DNA of 7,105 nt from Coriobacteriales bacterium (lineage in GTDB: Bacteria > Actinomycetota > Coriobacteriia > Coriobacteriales > UBA8131). Position numbers and translations under genes: made by a program. The stretch covers positions 1 to 7,105 of the forward strand of contig JAIRZP010000134.1 of assembly GCA_031267175.1 (NCBI GenBank), in the 5' to 3' direction. The notes below the pieces were generated by a model. It was given only the letters and a program-made list of their open reading frames with translations. It did no database searches and was not told the DNA's origin. Shown here piece by piece: positions 1-5,916 of the stretch; the stretch's first letter is position 1, and every line of letters begins with the position of its first letter.

Positions 1-7
1 CGTGCAT

Positions 8-36
8 TTGCTCACACAGTGGTAATATCGTATACA
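8..36 (+). promoter_or_regulatory. Candidate sigma70-type promoter in the leader
   Basis: TTGCTC (8-13) and TATACA (31-36) are separated by exactly 17 bases. The match is 3 of 6 at -35 and 4 of 6 at -10. Transcription would start near 43-47, making either a leader of about 135 bases for the gene at 181 or an almost leaderless message for the doubtful ORF at 47. This is a pattern match only. Confidence 0.25.
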
Positions 37-58
37 TTCTGGTGGCATGCAGTTGGTT

Positions 59-116
59 TACGGTACCATTAAACGCGGGAAATACGGTACCATGAGAGAG
101 AGACGAAACAGGTACC
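59..116. repeat. Three GGTACC palindromes at 24-25 base spacing
   Basis: GGTACC lies at 62-67, 86-91 and 111-116. The first two are part of an identical 11-mer, TACGGTACCAT (59-69 and 83-93). The same hexamer occurs only about twice more in the whole window (near 3324 and 7074), so three in 55 bases is not the background rate. The third copy falls between the -35-like and -10-like sequences of the candidate promoter at 105-133. An operator array for a dimeric regulator is possible but no cognate regulator is identified. Confidence 0.5.
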
Positions 117-133
117 GGAGCGTGACATACAAT
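105..133 (+). promoter_or_regulatory. Candidate proximal promoter for the pseudo-AAA+ gene
   Basis: TACAAT (128-133) matches the -10 consensus at 5 of 6 positions. GAAACA (105-110) lies 17 bases upstream and matches -35 at only 3 of 6. A start near 140 would leave a 5' leader of about 40 bases before ATG 181. The weak -35 would fit an activated or regulated promoter, and one GGTACC copy lies in the spacer. Evidence is limited to sequence similarity. Confidence 0.25.
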
Positions 134-180
134 GGAGCGCGACAGGACAGAACGCGAGCAGGCAACAAAGAGATGTGAGC

Positions 181-1878
181 ATGGAATACAGCGACCTTAA
201 CAGACAACCCGAGTCATTTGACGCCAATAACGTCAGCTACCTGCTTGACTCTGCCGTCCTGGCCGAGCAGGATGGCAATTCGCGTCTGGCGATTCATCTC
301 TACTGCGCTGCCTTTGAGGCCTCGCAGGATAACGAGGACGGCATTAACGAACGCACGCTGAGTGGGCTTCGCCAGGCATGGATGCTGGCCTGCAAGCACG
401 GCGACCGCGCCGCTGCCGAAACGATCTTCAACGATCTGGTTCCCTATAACTCCGACGAACAGACCCGCGTGGCCCTCGCAGAGCTGCAGGAGATGGCCAT
501 GGGGCAGCTGGGGCTTAACCGGGAAGAGATGGAGGACATGGCCCTCGCTCTTGCCGATGAGATCCGTGAAGCCGGCATCGACGTGGATGCTCTGGTTGGG
601 CACTTTGACGGCATGGAGGGCCCCCTGATACAAAAAATCGATCTCAATAACATTCCTCCCTCCCTTTTGGAAGACTTGGCAGAGTCGTTTCAGGCCAGTC
701 TGGCCGAGGCCGAAAGGCCCTCCGCAGACAATGCGAGGGCACTCCAGGCTCCGGATACGATGGGCGACGAGTTTGGCCTTGAAGACCTGCACCCTGAGTT
801 ACGCTATGCGGACCTGGCAGGTTTTGAGCAGGCAAAGGAGCGGATGCGGGCGTTTGGCATCATTGATCCCCACGATGCCGAGATGCGGAGCTTCCTCAGA
901 CAGGCGGAGTCCTTCCACGGTGTATCCGGGCCGGTGCTCACGCAGAACTTCCTGTTTGTGGGCTCTTCTCGTGAGGACTGTGGCATCTTTGCACAGGCCA
1001 CGGCCAATGAGATAGGGTGGCCGGTTGTCACGATGATTGTGGATGTCAATGAGTGTGGCGACGGCACCATCAAACTCGCCGCGCCCATCAAACGGCCGTT
1101 TTTCGGGCCGCCACGCATCACCGACCTGCCCAACCCCTGCACCCTGGTCATTCAGAACATCGATATTCTCCAGCAGCTTTTCTGGAATGAGGAACAGGCT
1201 ATCAATAACGGACAGGGAGCCTATGGGTTCCGGCACACGGAGGAGTATCCCAAGCCTCCCGGCATGAGCGGGCCTTCTGGCCTCCCCCCCGGCATGCCTG
1301 GTGGTGCCCATGTCTGTCCGCGTTCTCTGCAGCATGAGATACTTGGCTACCTGGGGGCGCTTTTTGCCCGGGGCGGCGTGTTTGTCATTGCTACCTCTGG
1401 TCTGAGTTCCGCGGATCATCCCCTGATACTGAGTGAGCAGCTTGAGGCCCTCTTCGGTCCGCTCAGCGAGGTAGCCGTGGAGGCTCCCAACCTGGACGAG
1501 CGTGGGCGGGTGCTCACCTCCTTCTCCGCGGATCATCCCTCCTTCCACGACCTGGACAGGGCAAGCCTTGCCCGTGTGAGCGAGGGACTGAGCCGCTACG
1601 AGATTGCAGTCAGCTGCAAGCAGGCGGTGGAAGAGGCCTATAGCGAGTCGCTCAAAAACCAGCGACATCAGATGGTCAGCCTTGAGGTCGTGCTCACGCA
1701 ATTCATGCGCTATCTCGCGCAGGACTCACCTGCCTATCAGAGGGTCGAGGATTACCTTGTGGCTCTTTTTGCGGCCAATCTGGAAACACAGCTGTTGCAG
1801 ACGGAGGCCATACCGCATCAAATCGTCCTCGATCTGGGGGAGGGCAACAAAAGCGGGAATGATGAGGCCGGAACCTGA
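181..1878 (+). CDS. TPR-like plus catalytically degenerate AAA+ (pseudo-ATPase) protein, unrecognised
   Basis: 565 aa, soluble, with no signal peptide or membrane segment. I do not recognise a named protein. Residues 18-50 and 59-92 look like two TPR-type helix pairs, followed by an acidic helical region to about 190. From DLAGFEQAKERM (211-222) onward the layout follows an FtsH/Cdc48-type AAA+ module, but the active site is gone. The Walker A position reads GSSREDCG (261-268), so the Lys is Cys267 and the Thr is Gly268. The Walker B position reads LVIQNID (322-328), with Gln-Asn replacing Asp-Glu. The sensor-1 strand (399-407) ends in Gly instead of Asn. No arginine is present where the arginine fingers should lie (408-440). 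A Pro/Gly-rich insert occupies about 357-379. The helical lid region (457-491) is recognisable. The frame is intact, so this is a maintained pseudo-enzyme rather than a decayed gene; a scaffold or adaptor role is inference. ATG 181 is preferred because AAAGAG (167-172) lies 8 bases upstream; GTG 175 in the same frame is the alternative (567 aa). Confidence 0.8.
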   Translation: MEYSDLNRQPESFDANNVSYLLDSAVLAEQDGNSRLAIHLYCAAFEASQDNEDGINERTLSGLRQAWMLACKHGDRAAAETIFNDLVPYNSDEQTRVALAELQEMAMGQLGLNREEMEDMALALADEIREAGIDVDALVGHFDGMEGPLIQKIDLNNIPPSLLEDLAESFQASLAEAERPSADNARALQAPDTMGDEFGLEDLHPELRYADLAGFEQAKERMRAFGIIDPHDAEMRSFLRQAESFHGVSGPVLTQNFLFVGSSREDCGIFAQATANEIGWPVVTMIVDVNECGDGTIKLAAPIKRPFFGPPRITDLPNPCTLVIQNIDILQQLFWNEEQAINNGQGAYGFRHTEEYPKPPGMSGPSGLPPGMPGGAHVCPRSLQHEILGYLGALFARGGVFVIATSGLSSADHPLILSEQLEALFGPLSEVAVEAPNLDERGRVLTSFSADHPSFHDLDRASLARVSEGLSRYEIAVSCKQAVEEAYSESLKNQRHQMVSLEVVLTQFMRYLAQDSPAYQRVEDYLVALFAANLETQLLQTEAIPHQIVLDLGEGNKSGNDEAGT

Positions 1879-1920
1879 GCACAGACGAGTCACTCCAGCA
1901 CAGGCGCTCAGCACGGGGGC

Positions 1921-1942
1921 TTGACACGGGAAGCTTTTCCGT
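1921..1942 (+). promoter_or_regulatory. TTGACA box with adjoining dyad, candidate operator-promoter of the rrf2-hisS-aspS group
   Basis: A perfect TTGACA stands at 1921-1926. It is followed at once by an imperfect inverted repeat, ACGGGAA (1926-1932), GCT, TTTCCGT (1936-1942), with 6 of 7 arm positions paired. No good -10 lies at 16-18 bases; TGTAAC (1950-1955) is the best hexamer but is 23 bases away. A dyad between the -35 and the start is where an Rrf2 dimer could repress its own gene, but it does not match a known IscR or NsrR box that I can name. It could also be a weak hairpin after the upstream gene, though no T-run follows. Confidence 0.35.
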
Positions 1943-1979
1943 ACCGAACTGTAACAGGAACACCGATAGATTGGATGAG

Positions 1980-2408
1980 ATGGAAATCAGCAGAAGAACC
2001 GACTACGCGATTCGCCTGGTGGCCGCGTTGCTACAAAATGAGGGGAAGCCCCTGAGTGTGCGTGCGGCTGCCAAGATGCAGGATGTGCCGTATTCGTTTG
2101 CCCGGAGCATTCAACACGACCTTACCAAGAGTGGCGTCATTACGACGCTGAGGGGCTCTCATGGCGGCATGAAGTTGGCCATCGACCCCGAGGAGTTTAC
2201 CCTTACCGAGCTTATCGAGACGATGCAGGGCCCTATCACGCTTGCGGTCTGCATGTCCGAGGACGGTTGGTGCCCGCGTGACAAGGACTGCGTCTTTCAT
2301 TCGACGTGGGCGGGGGGCTCAAACATACTCCGCAATTACTTCTCGTCCGTTACCATCAAGGAATTACTCGAAGGCAAGCAACCGGTAACCCAGGCCTGCA
2401 AACACTGA
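1980..2408 (+). CDS. Rrf2-family transcriptional regulator with IscR-type Fe-S ligands
   Basis: 142 aa from ATG 1980, the usual size of the family. The N-terminus (MEISRRTDYAIRL) matches the start of the Rrf2 winged helix-turn-helix. The recognition region is followed by a typical wing, RGSHGGMKLA, and by the LTELIETMQGP linker helix. Cys91, Cys98 and Cys104 (C-x6-C-x5-C) plus His107 fall where the [2Fe-2S] ligands of IscR (Cys92, Cys98, Cys104, His107) lie, so a redox-, iron- or NO-sensing cluster is likely. IscR, NsrR and RirA-like roles cannot be told apart by sequence alone. A TTG at 1971 in frame, with AGGAA (1956-1960) upstream, would add three residues; I prefer ATG because family members begin there. 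A TTGACA box and dyad precede it. hisS follows after 44 bases with no evident terminator or promoter between, so co-transcription is likely. Confidence 0.9.
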   Translation: MEISRRTDYAIRLVAALLQNEGKPLSVRAAAKMQDVPYSFARSIQHDLTKSGVITTLRGSHGGMKLAIDPEEFTLTELIETMQGPITLAVCMSEDGWCPRDKDCVFHSTWAGGSNILRNYFSSVTIKELLEGKQPVTQACKH

Positions 2409-2452
2409 CCTGATGGAGTTCCTCTCAGCGAGCCCTCAAAAAAGGAAGGCCC

Positions 2453-3772
2453 ATGACCCTTAAAAATCCTGCGGGAGTCAATGACCTGTTGCCTGATGCC
2501 GCCTACCGTCAGCATCAGCTGATTCGCACTGCGTTTCGCGTCTTTGGCTGCTACGGCTACCGCTACATGGAAACCCCCCTGTTTGAGAAGACGGAAGTGT
2601 TTACCCGGGGCATCGGCGAGGCCACCGATGTTGTGGGCAAGGAGATGTATTACGTGTATCCCATGAGCTCGATTGCCCGTGTGAGCGTTGAGGACACCTC
2701 GGCCCTTGAAAGCCTGGCCCTGCGCCCGGAGAACACCGCCGGCATTGCCCGTGCCGCTGTACAGCACAATCTGGTTCCGCCGGGCGCGCCTCAGGCAAAG
2801 CTGTGGTACGCCGGCTCGATGTTTCGCCATGAGCGCCAGCAGAAGGGCCGCTATCGGGAGTTTCGCCAGATTGGCGCGGAGTGCATAGGAGCCACGGAGC
2901 CTTCGGCCGACGCCGAGGTCATCGTTATGCTGCTCAGCTTTTTTGATGAGTTGGGCATTGGCCGCGAGCAGAGGGTGCTCAAGATAAACTCCATGGGAGA
3001 TGAGGCCTGCCGTCCTGCCTATCGCGGTGCGGTGCGCGACTATATCCTCACCCGCGAGTCTGAGTTCTGCCCGGAATGCCAGCGCAGGGCTATAAGCAAC
3101 CCTCTGCGAGCCTTTGACTGTAAGAGCGAGGCCTGCCAGGCAGCACTCAGCGATGCGCCCAGGATAACGGACTATCTCTGTGAGGAGTGCGCCTCGCAGT
3201 ATGCCGAGGTCAAGCGGTTGTTGGACAGTTCCGGCCGTGCCTATGAGGAGGATCCCCGCCTGGTACGCGGCCTTGACTACTACACCCGCACCGTTTTTGA
3301 GGTGCAGGTGGACATCGGCCTGGGTACCCAGAATGCCCTCGGCGGCGGCGGGCGCTACGACAGGCTCTTGCAGGAATATGGTGCCAAACCCACACCCAGC
3401 CTCGGTTTTGCCGTAGGCTTGGAACGCATCGTGATGGTGTTGGAGGCCCTCGGACGTGCGCCTGTGCTGCCTCCTGCTGCCCGGGTGTTTGTCGCAGCGG
3501 TTGATGAGGACGCGCGCTCTGAGGCCTTTGCCCTGGCCTTGAAGCTGCGCGAGGCCGGGGTGAGTGTGGAGCTGGATCATCAGGCGCGCTCGCTCAAATC
3601 GCAACTCAAGGTGGCCGATAAGATTGGCGCTGGGTTTGTGGTGATTCTGGGCCCTGATGAGAAGGCCCAGGGCTGCTATACCCTGAGGGATATGACCGAT
3701 GGCACGCAACTGACAGTGACTCACGAACAACTCTTGGAGTATGTAAGGGAAGGACAGGCAAGTACAGCATGA
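2453..3772 (+). CDS. hisS: Histidine--tRNA ligase (HisRS)
   Basis: Cytoplasmic class II synthetase that activates histidine with ATP and charges tRNA-His; 439 aa, near the usual bacterial length of 420-430. Motif 2 is FRHERQQKGRYREF (124-137), with the ATP-binding Arg125. The histidine-specific loop RGLDYYTRTVFE (272-283) carries the catalytic Arg272. The glycine-rich ALGGGGRYD is at 295-303, and motif 3 is SLGFAVGLER (316-325). The last 90 or so residues form the anticodon-binding domain. The insertion domain has six cysteines: C206-x2-C209, C223-x4-C228 and C243-x2-C246. That pattern could bind zinc and is seen in a subset of bacterial HisRSs. The start ATG is preceded by AAAGGAAGG (2441-2449). 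The stop overlaps the aspS start by ATGA, implying translational coupling. No T-box or other leader fits in the 44 bases upstream. Confidence 0.98.
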   Translation: MTLKNPAGVNDLLPDAAYRQHQLIRTAFRVFGCYGYRYMETPLFEKTEVFTRGIGEATDVVGKEMYYVYPMSSIARVSVEDTSALESLALRPENTAGIARAAVQHNLVPPGAPQAKLWYAGSMFRHERQQKGRYREFRQIGAECIGATEPSADAEVIVMLLSFFDELGIGREQRVLKINSMGDEACRPAYRGAVRDYILTRESEFCPECQRRAISNPLRAFDCKSEACQAALSDAPRITDYLCEECASQYAEVKRLLDSSGRAYEEDPRLVRGLDYYTRTVFEVQVDIGLGTQNALGGGGRYDRLLQEYGAKPTPSLGFAVGLERIVMVLEALGRAPVLPPAARVFVAAVDEDARSEAFALALKLREAGVSVELDHQARSLKSQLKVADKIGAGFVVILGPDEKAQGCYTLRDMTDGTQLTVTHEQLLEYVREGQASTA

Positions 3773-5625
3773 CAAGTTACCTCAACAGATACAGTATGCA
3801 CACCAGGACCTGCGGGCAGCTACGCACCGAGGACGCGGATCCCACACAGGACGTGATTCTGTGTGGCTGGGTCGGACATCGCCGCGACCACGGTGGTCTG
3901 ATCTTTGTTGACCTGCGTGATCGCACCGGCATTGCCCAGATAGTATTCGACCCCGATGTGTGCTCGCCAGAGGTATTCGCAGCGGGTGAGCGGATGCGCC
4001 CGGAGTGGGTGTTGCGCGTATCGGGATACGTACGCAACCGTCCCGAAGGCACCGCTAACCCCGACATGGCCACCGGTGAAGTTGAGCTCATGGTGCGCGA
4101 GGTGGAGGTGCTCAATACCTCCGAGACACCGCCTTTTGCCATCGTCGATGGCATCGAGACGGACGAACTCACGCGTTTGCACTGGCGTTATCTCGACATT
4201 CGACGCCCGGAGGTGCTGAGCGCGCTGCGCCTGCGCTCGGATGTTGCTGCTGCCTTGCACGCCGCCTTGAACAAACGCGGGTTCTTGGAGGTGGAGACGC
4301 CCATCCTCGGCCGTTCCACCCCCGAGGGTGCCCGCGACTATCTCGTGCCCTCCCGCGTGAATCAGGGCAGGTTCTATGCGCTCCCGCAAAGCCCGCAACT
4401 CTATAAGCAGCTGTTGATGGTGGGCGGGGTAGAGCGTTACTATCAGATAGCGCGTTGCTTCCGGGACGAGGACCTGCGCGCCGACCGGCAGCCGGAGTTT
4501 ACCCAGCTCGATCTGGAGATGAGCTTCATATCCGAGGATAACGTGCTCGACCTCATGGAAGCGGTCATGTGGGAGGTGCTGGAAGCGGCCGGCGTTGCGG
4601 TAGCAGAACATCCTGACCTGGGTGAGGCTCGTCTGACCTCTGTGCCGGTTGAGACCGGTGTGCAGGATACCGTGAGTTTTCCTCTGCCCCGTATGTGCTA
4701 TAGGGAGGCCATGGGCCGCTTTGGCAATGACCGCCCGGACATTCGCTTTGGGCTGGAGCTTGTGGACATCTCTGAGCTCGTGGCAGACTGCGGCTTCAAG
4801 GTCTTTTCCGGTGCTGTCAAGGCTGGCGGCGTTGTCAAGGCCATCAACGCAAAGGGCGCGGGCAGCCTCTCCCGTGGCGAGATAGACAAGCTCGGAGAAG
4901 TGGCCCTGAGCCACGGTGCCAAGGGCATGGCCTGGATAGCCTTTGCCGCGGACGGCGAGGCAAAAAGCCCCATAATCAAGTTTCTCGGGAGCGAGGTGCT
5001 GGAGGCCATCAAGCTGGCCCTGGACGTGGATCCGGGCGATCTCGTGGTCTTTGGTGCCGACAGCTTTGACGTGGTCTCCGCCTCGCTCAGTGCCGTGCGC
5101 CTCGCTCTGGCTGATGTCCTGGGCATCGAGCGCGCTGGGCATCGGCTGTGCTGGGTCGTGGACTTTCCCCTGTTCAAGTACGACGCTGAGGCCAAGCGGT
5201 TTGTGGCCAACCATCATCCCTTTACGCTGGTTAAGGCGGAGGATGTGGATAAGCTGGAGACCGACCCGGCTGCCTGCGGCTCCTATTCGTATGACCTCAT
5301 CATGGATGGGCACGAAGTGGGCGGCGGCACCCTGCGTATCCACTCCCGCGAACTACAACTGCGCGTGCTGAGGGCCATGGGATTTACCGAAGAAGAGGCG
5401 GAGGATCAGTTTGGCTTTCTGCTTGATGCCCTGGCCTTCGGAGCGCCTCCGCATGGCGGCATCGCTCTGGGACTTGATCGCTTGATTATGCTGCTCGGCG
5501 GCTTTGAGTCCCTGCGCGACGTCATCGCCTTTCCCAAGACCTCCAGCGGCGGAGACCCCTTAACCGGTGCCCCCACCACCGTAGAACCACGCCAACTCCG
5601 AGAACTCGGAATCCGATTGAGTTGA
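3769..5625 (+). CDS. aspS: Aspartate--tRNA ligase (AspRS), probably non-discriminating
   Basis: Cytoplasmic class II synthetase that charges tRNA-Asp and, if non-discriminating as predicted, also misacylates tRNA-Asn with Asp for later amidation by GatCAB. 618 aa, typical of the long bacterial type. The N-terminal OB fold that reads the anticodon includes CGWVGHRRDHGGLIF (32-46). Motif 1 covers the helix-strand region ending in LEVETPIL. Motif 2 is FRDEDLRADRQPEFTQ (231-246). The bacterial GAD insertion lies at roughly 320-430. Motif 3 is GGIALGLDR (563-571), and the C-terminus ends in the usual TGAPTTVEPRQL-type tail. His41 and Gly94 (in RPEGTANPDMATGE) occupy the two OB-fold positions where E. 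coli, a discriminating enzyme, has Leu30 and Lys81. ATG 3769 overlaps the hisS stop; purine-rich GGGAAGGACAGG (3747-3758) lies upstream. Met10 (3796) is a possible later start but has no ribosome site. Confidence 0.98.
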   Translation: MTSYLNRYSMHTRTCGQLRTEDADPTQDVILCGWVGHRRDHGGLIFVDLRDRTGIAQIVFDPDVCSPEVFAAGERMRPEWVLRVSGYVRNRPEGTANPDMATGEVELMVREVEVLNTSETPPFAIVDGIETDELTRLHWRYLDIRRPEVLSALRLRSDVAAALHAALNKRGFLEVETPILGRSTPEGARDYLVPSRVNQGRFYALPQSPQLYKQLLMVGGVERYYQIARCFRDEDLRADRQPEFTQLDLEMSFISEDNVLDLMEAVMWEVLEAAGVAVAEHPDLGEARLTSVPVETGVQDTVSFPLPRMCYREAMGRFGNDRPDIRFGLELVDISELVADCGFKVFSGAVKAGGVVKAINAKGAGSLSRGEIDKLGEVALSHGAKGMAWIAFAADGEAKSPIIKFLGSEVLEAIKLALDVDPGDLVVFGADSFDVVSASLSAVRLALADVLGIERAGHRLCWVVDFPLFKYDAEAKRFVANHHPFTLVKAEDVDKLETDPAACGSYSYDLIMDGHEVGGGTLRIHSRELQLRVLRAMGFTEEEAEDQFGFLLDALAFGAPPHGGIALGLDRLIMLLGGFESLRDVIAFPKTSSGGDPLTGAPTTVEPRQLRELGIRLS

Positions 5626-5669
5626 GTGTAGTGTGTTTTTTAACCGGGGCCCCCGCAACGCTTGAACGA
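5561..5669. repeat. Imperfect direct repeat: aspS tail and its downstream copy, 80 bases apart
   Basis: Bases 5561-5589 inside the end of aspS and 5641-5669 beyond its stop agree at about 22 of 29 positions, including TAACCGG and GCCCCC with one mismatch between them. The downstream copy is read in one frame as LTGAPATLE, against LTGAPTTVE at the true AspRS tail. Similarity fades outside this stretch. It may be a decayed tandem duplication of the 3' end of aspS or a coincidence in GC-rich DNA. The second copy forms the left arm of the hairpin at 5651-5693. Confidence 0.4.
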
Positions 5670-5693
5670 GCGAAGCGAGTGAGCGTTGTGGGG
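5651..5693. terminator. Strong GC hairpin between convergent aspS and tRNA-Arg
   Basis: CCCCGCAACGCT (5651-5662) pairs with AGCGTTGTGGGG (5682-5693) over 12 positions with one G-T pair, around a 19-base purine-rich loop. It sits between two convergent transcription units, where a bidirectional terminator would be expected. However, no T-run follows the stem on either strand: the only T6 (5636-5641) lies before it on the + strand and would read as A's on the - strand. It is therefore not a canonical intrinsic terminator. A smaller hairpin, TTCAGC (5722-5727) with GCTGAA (5735-5740), lies closer to the tRNA 3' end. Confidence 0.4.
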
Positions 5694-5771
5694 AGAGGAG
5701 CAGCCACGAAGCGGGCGGAGCTTCAGCGCTCTTGGCTGAAATGGAGTCTGAGCGGAGTGTGCTGCGACGAC

Positions 5772-5847
5772 TGGTGCCCTCTGCAGGATTCGAACCTGTG
5801 GCCTTCTGCTCCGGAGGCAGACGCTCTATCCCCTGAGCTAAGAGGGC
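5772..5847 (-). tRNA. tRNA-Arg, anticodon CCG
   Basis: Read on the - strand this is a complete 76-nt cloverleaf including an encoded CCA. The acceptor stem is GCCCTCT with AGAGGGC, the D stem is GCTC with GAGC, and the anticodon stem is TCTGC with GCAGA. The loop is CTCCGGA, giving anticodon CCG (5812-5814), which reads the Arg codon CGG. The variable loop is AGGCC, and the T loop is TTCGAAT closed by CAGG/CCTG. Position 49-65 is an A-C mismatch at the base of the T stem, which is tolerated in tRNAs. Discriminator base is A. The gene is convergent to aspS and divergent from the methyltransferase gene. Confidence 0.97.
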
Positions 5848-5916
5848 ACGTGTACCATTGTATCCTATCTGTAGTATCAGTTCGTCAGACAAAACCAACA
5901 TAAAGAGATTGTATCC
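5848..5916. promoter_or_regulatory. Divergent intergenic region with probable tRNA-Arg promoter
   Basis: This 69-base, AT-richer gap must hold the start signals for the tRNA (- strand) and perhaps the methyltransferase (+ strand). On the - strand TACAAT (5857-5862) is a 5-of-6 match to -10 and would start transcription about 3 bases before the mature tRNA end. No convincing -35 is seen at 16-18 bases. The 9-mer ATTGTATCC, which contains this -10 on the other strand, recurs at 5857-5865 and 5908-5916. I find no convincing + strand promoter; AAAGAGA (5902-5908) is the ribosome site of the next gene. Confidence 0.45.

Larger units (their letters stand above)
47..178 (+). other. Doubtful small basic ORF (43 aa) upstream of the pseudo-AAA+ gene
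   Basis: An ATG at 47 opens 43 codons and stops at TGA 176-178, two bases before the ATG at 181 of the next gene. The stop also overlaps an in-frame GTG (175) of that gene as GTGA. The peptide is very basic (9 Arg and 3 Lys against 3 acidic residues) and contains a short in-frame repeat, YGT at residues 6-8 and 14-16, created by the GGTACC repeats. Against it being a gene: there is no Shine-Dalgarno at usable spacing (GGTGG ends one base before ATG), and Arg is written mostly as AGA and CGA, which the neighbouring genes largely avoid. It could be a leader peptide or a chance open frame in purine-rich DNA. I do not recognise it. Confidence 0.15.

Noticed and set aside
1..72. C-terminal end of an upstream gene in frame 1 (open to TAA at 70)
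   Set aside because: The 23 codons show no recognisable motif and the stretch overlaps promoter-like and repeat sequences; it cannot be supported without upstream sequence.
2409..2452. T-box or other tRNA-sensing leader in front of hisS
   Set aside because: Only 44 bases separate rrf2 and hisS, too short for a T-box, and no T-box sequence is visible.
3820..5343. Long antisense open frame (about 507 codons) opposite aspS, and similar ones opposite hisS (2336-3775) and the pseudo-AAA+ gene (799-1701)
   Set aside because: They lie wholly or almost wholly opposite confidently identified or clearly coding genes, have no recognisable domains, and are the usual by-product of GC-rich codon use.
5594..5641. 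Intrinsic terminator made of small inverted repeats at the aspS end plus T6
   Set aside because: The stems (TCCGA-GAAC-TCGGA or AACTC/GAGTT) have only 5 pairs and lie more than 10 bases from the T-run.
5772..5847. tRNA-Arg as an integration (att) site of a mobile element
   Set aside because: No integrase and no second copy of the tRNA 3' end is present; flanking genes are housekeeping genes.
5622..5903. Open frame on the + strand after aspS
   Set aside because: Its second half is the antisense of the tRNA-Arg gene and its first half is the hairpin region; no family is recognisable and no ribosome site precedes it.
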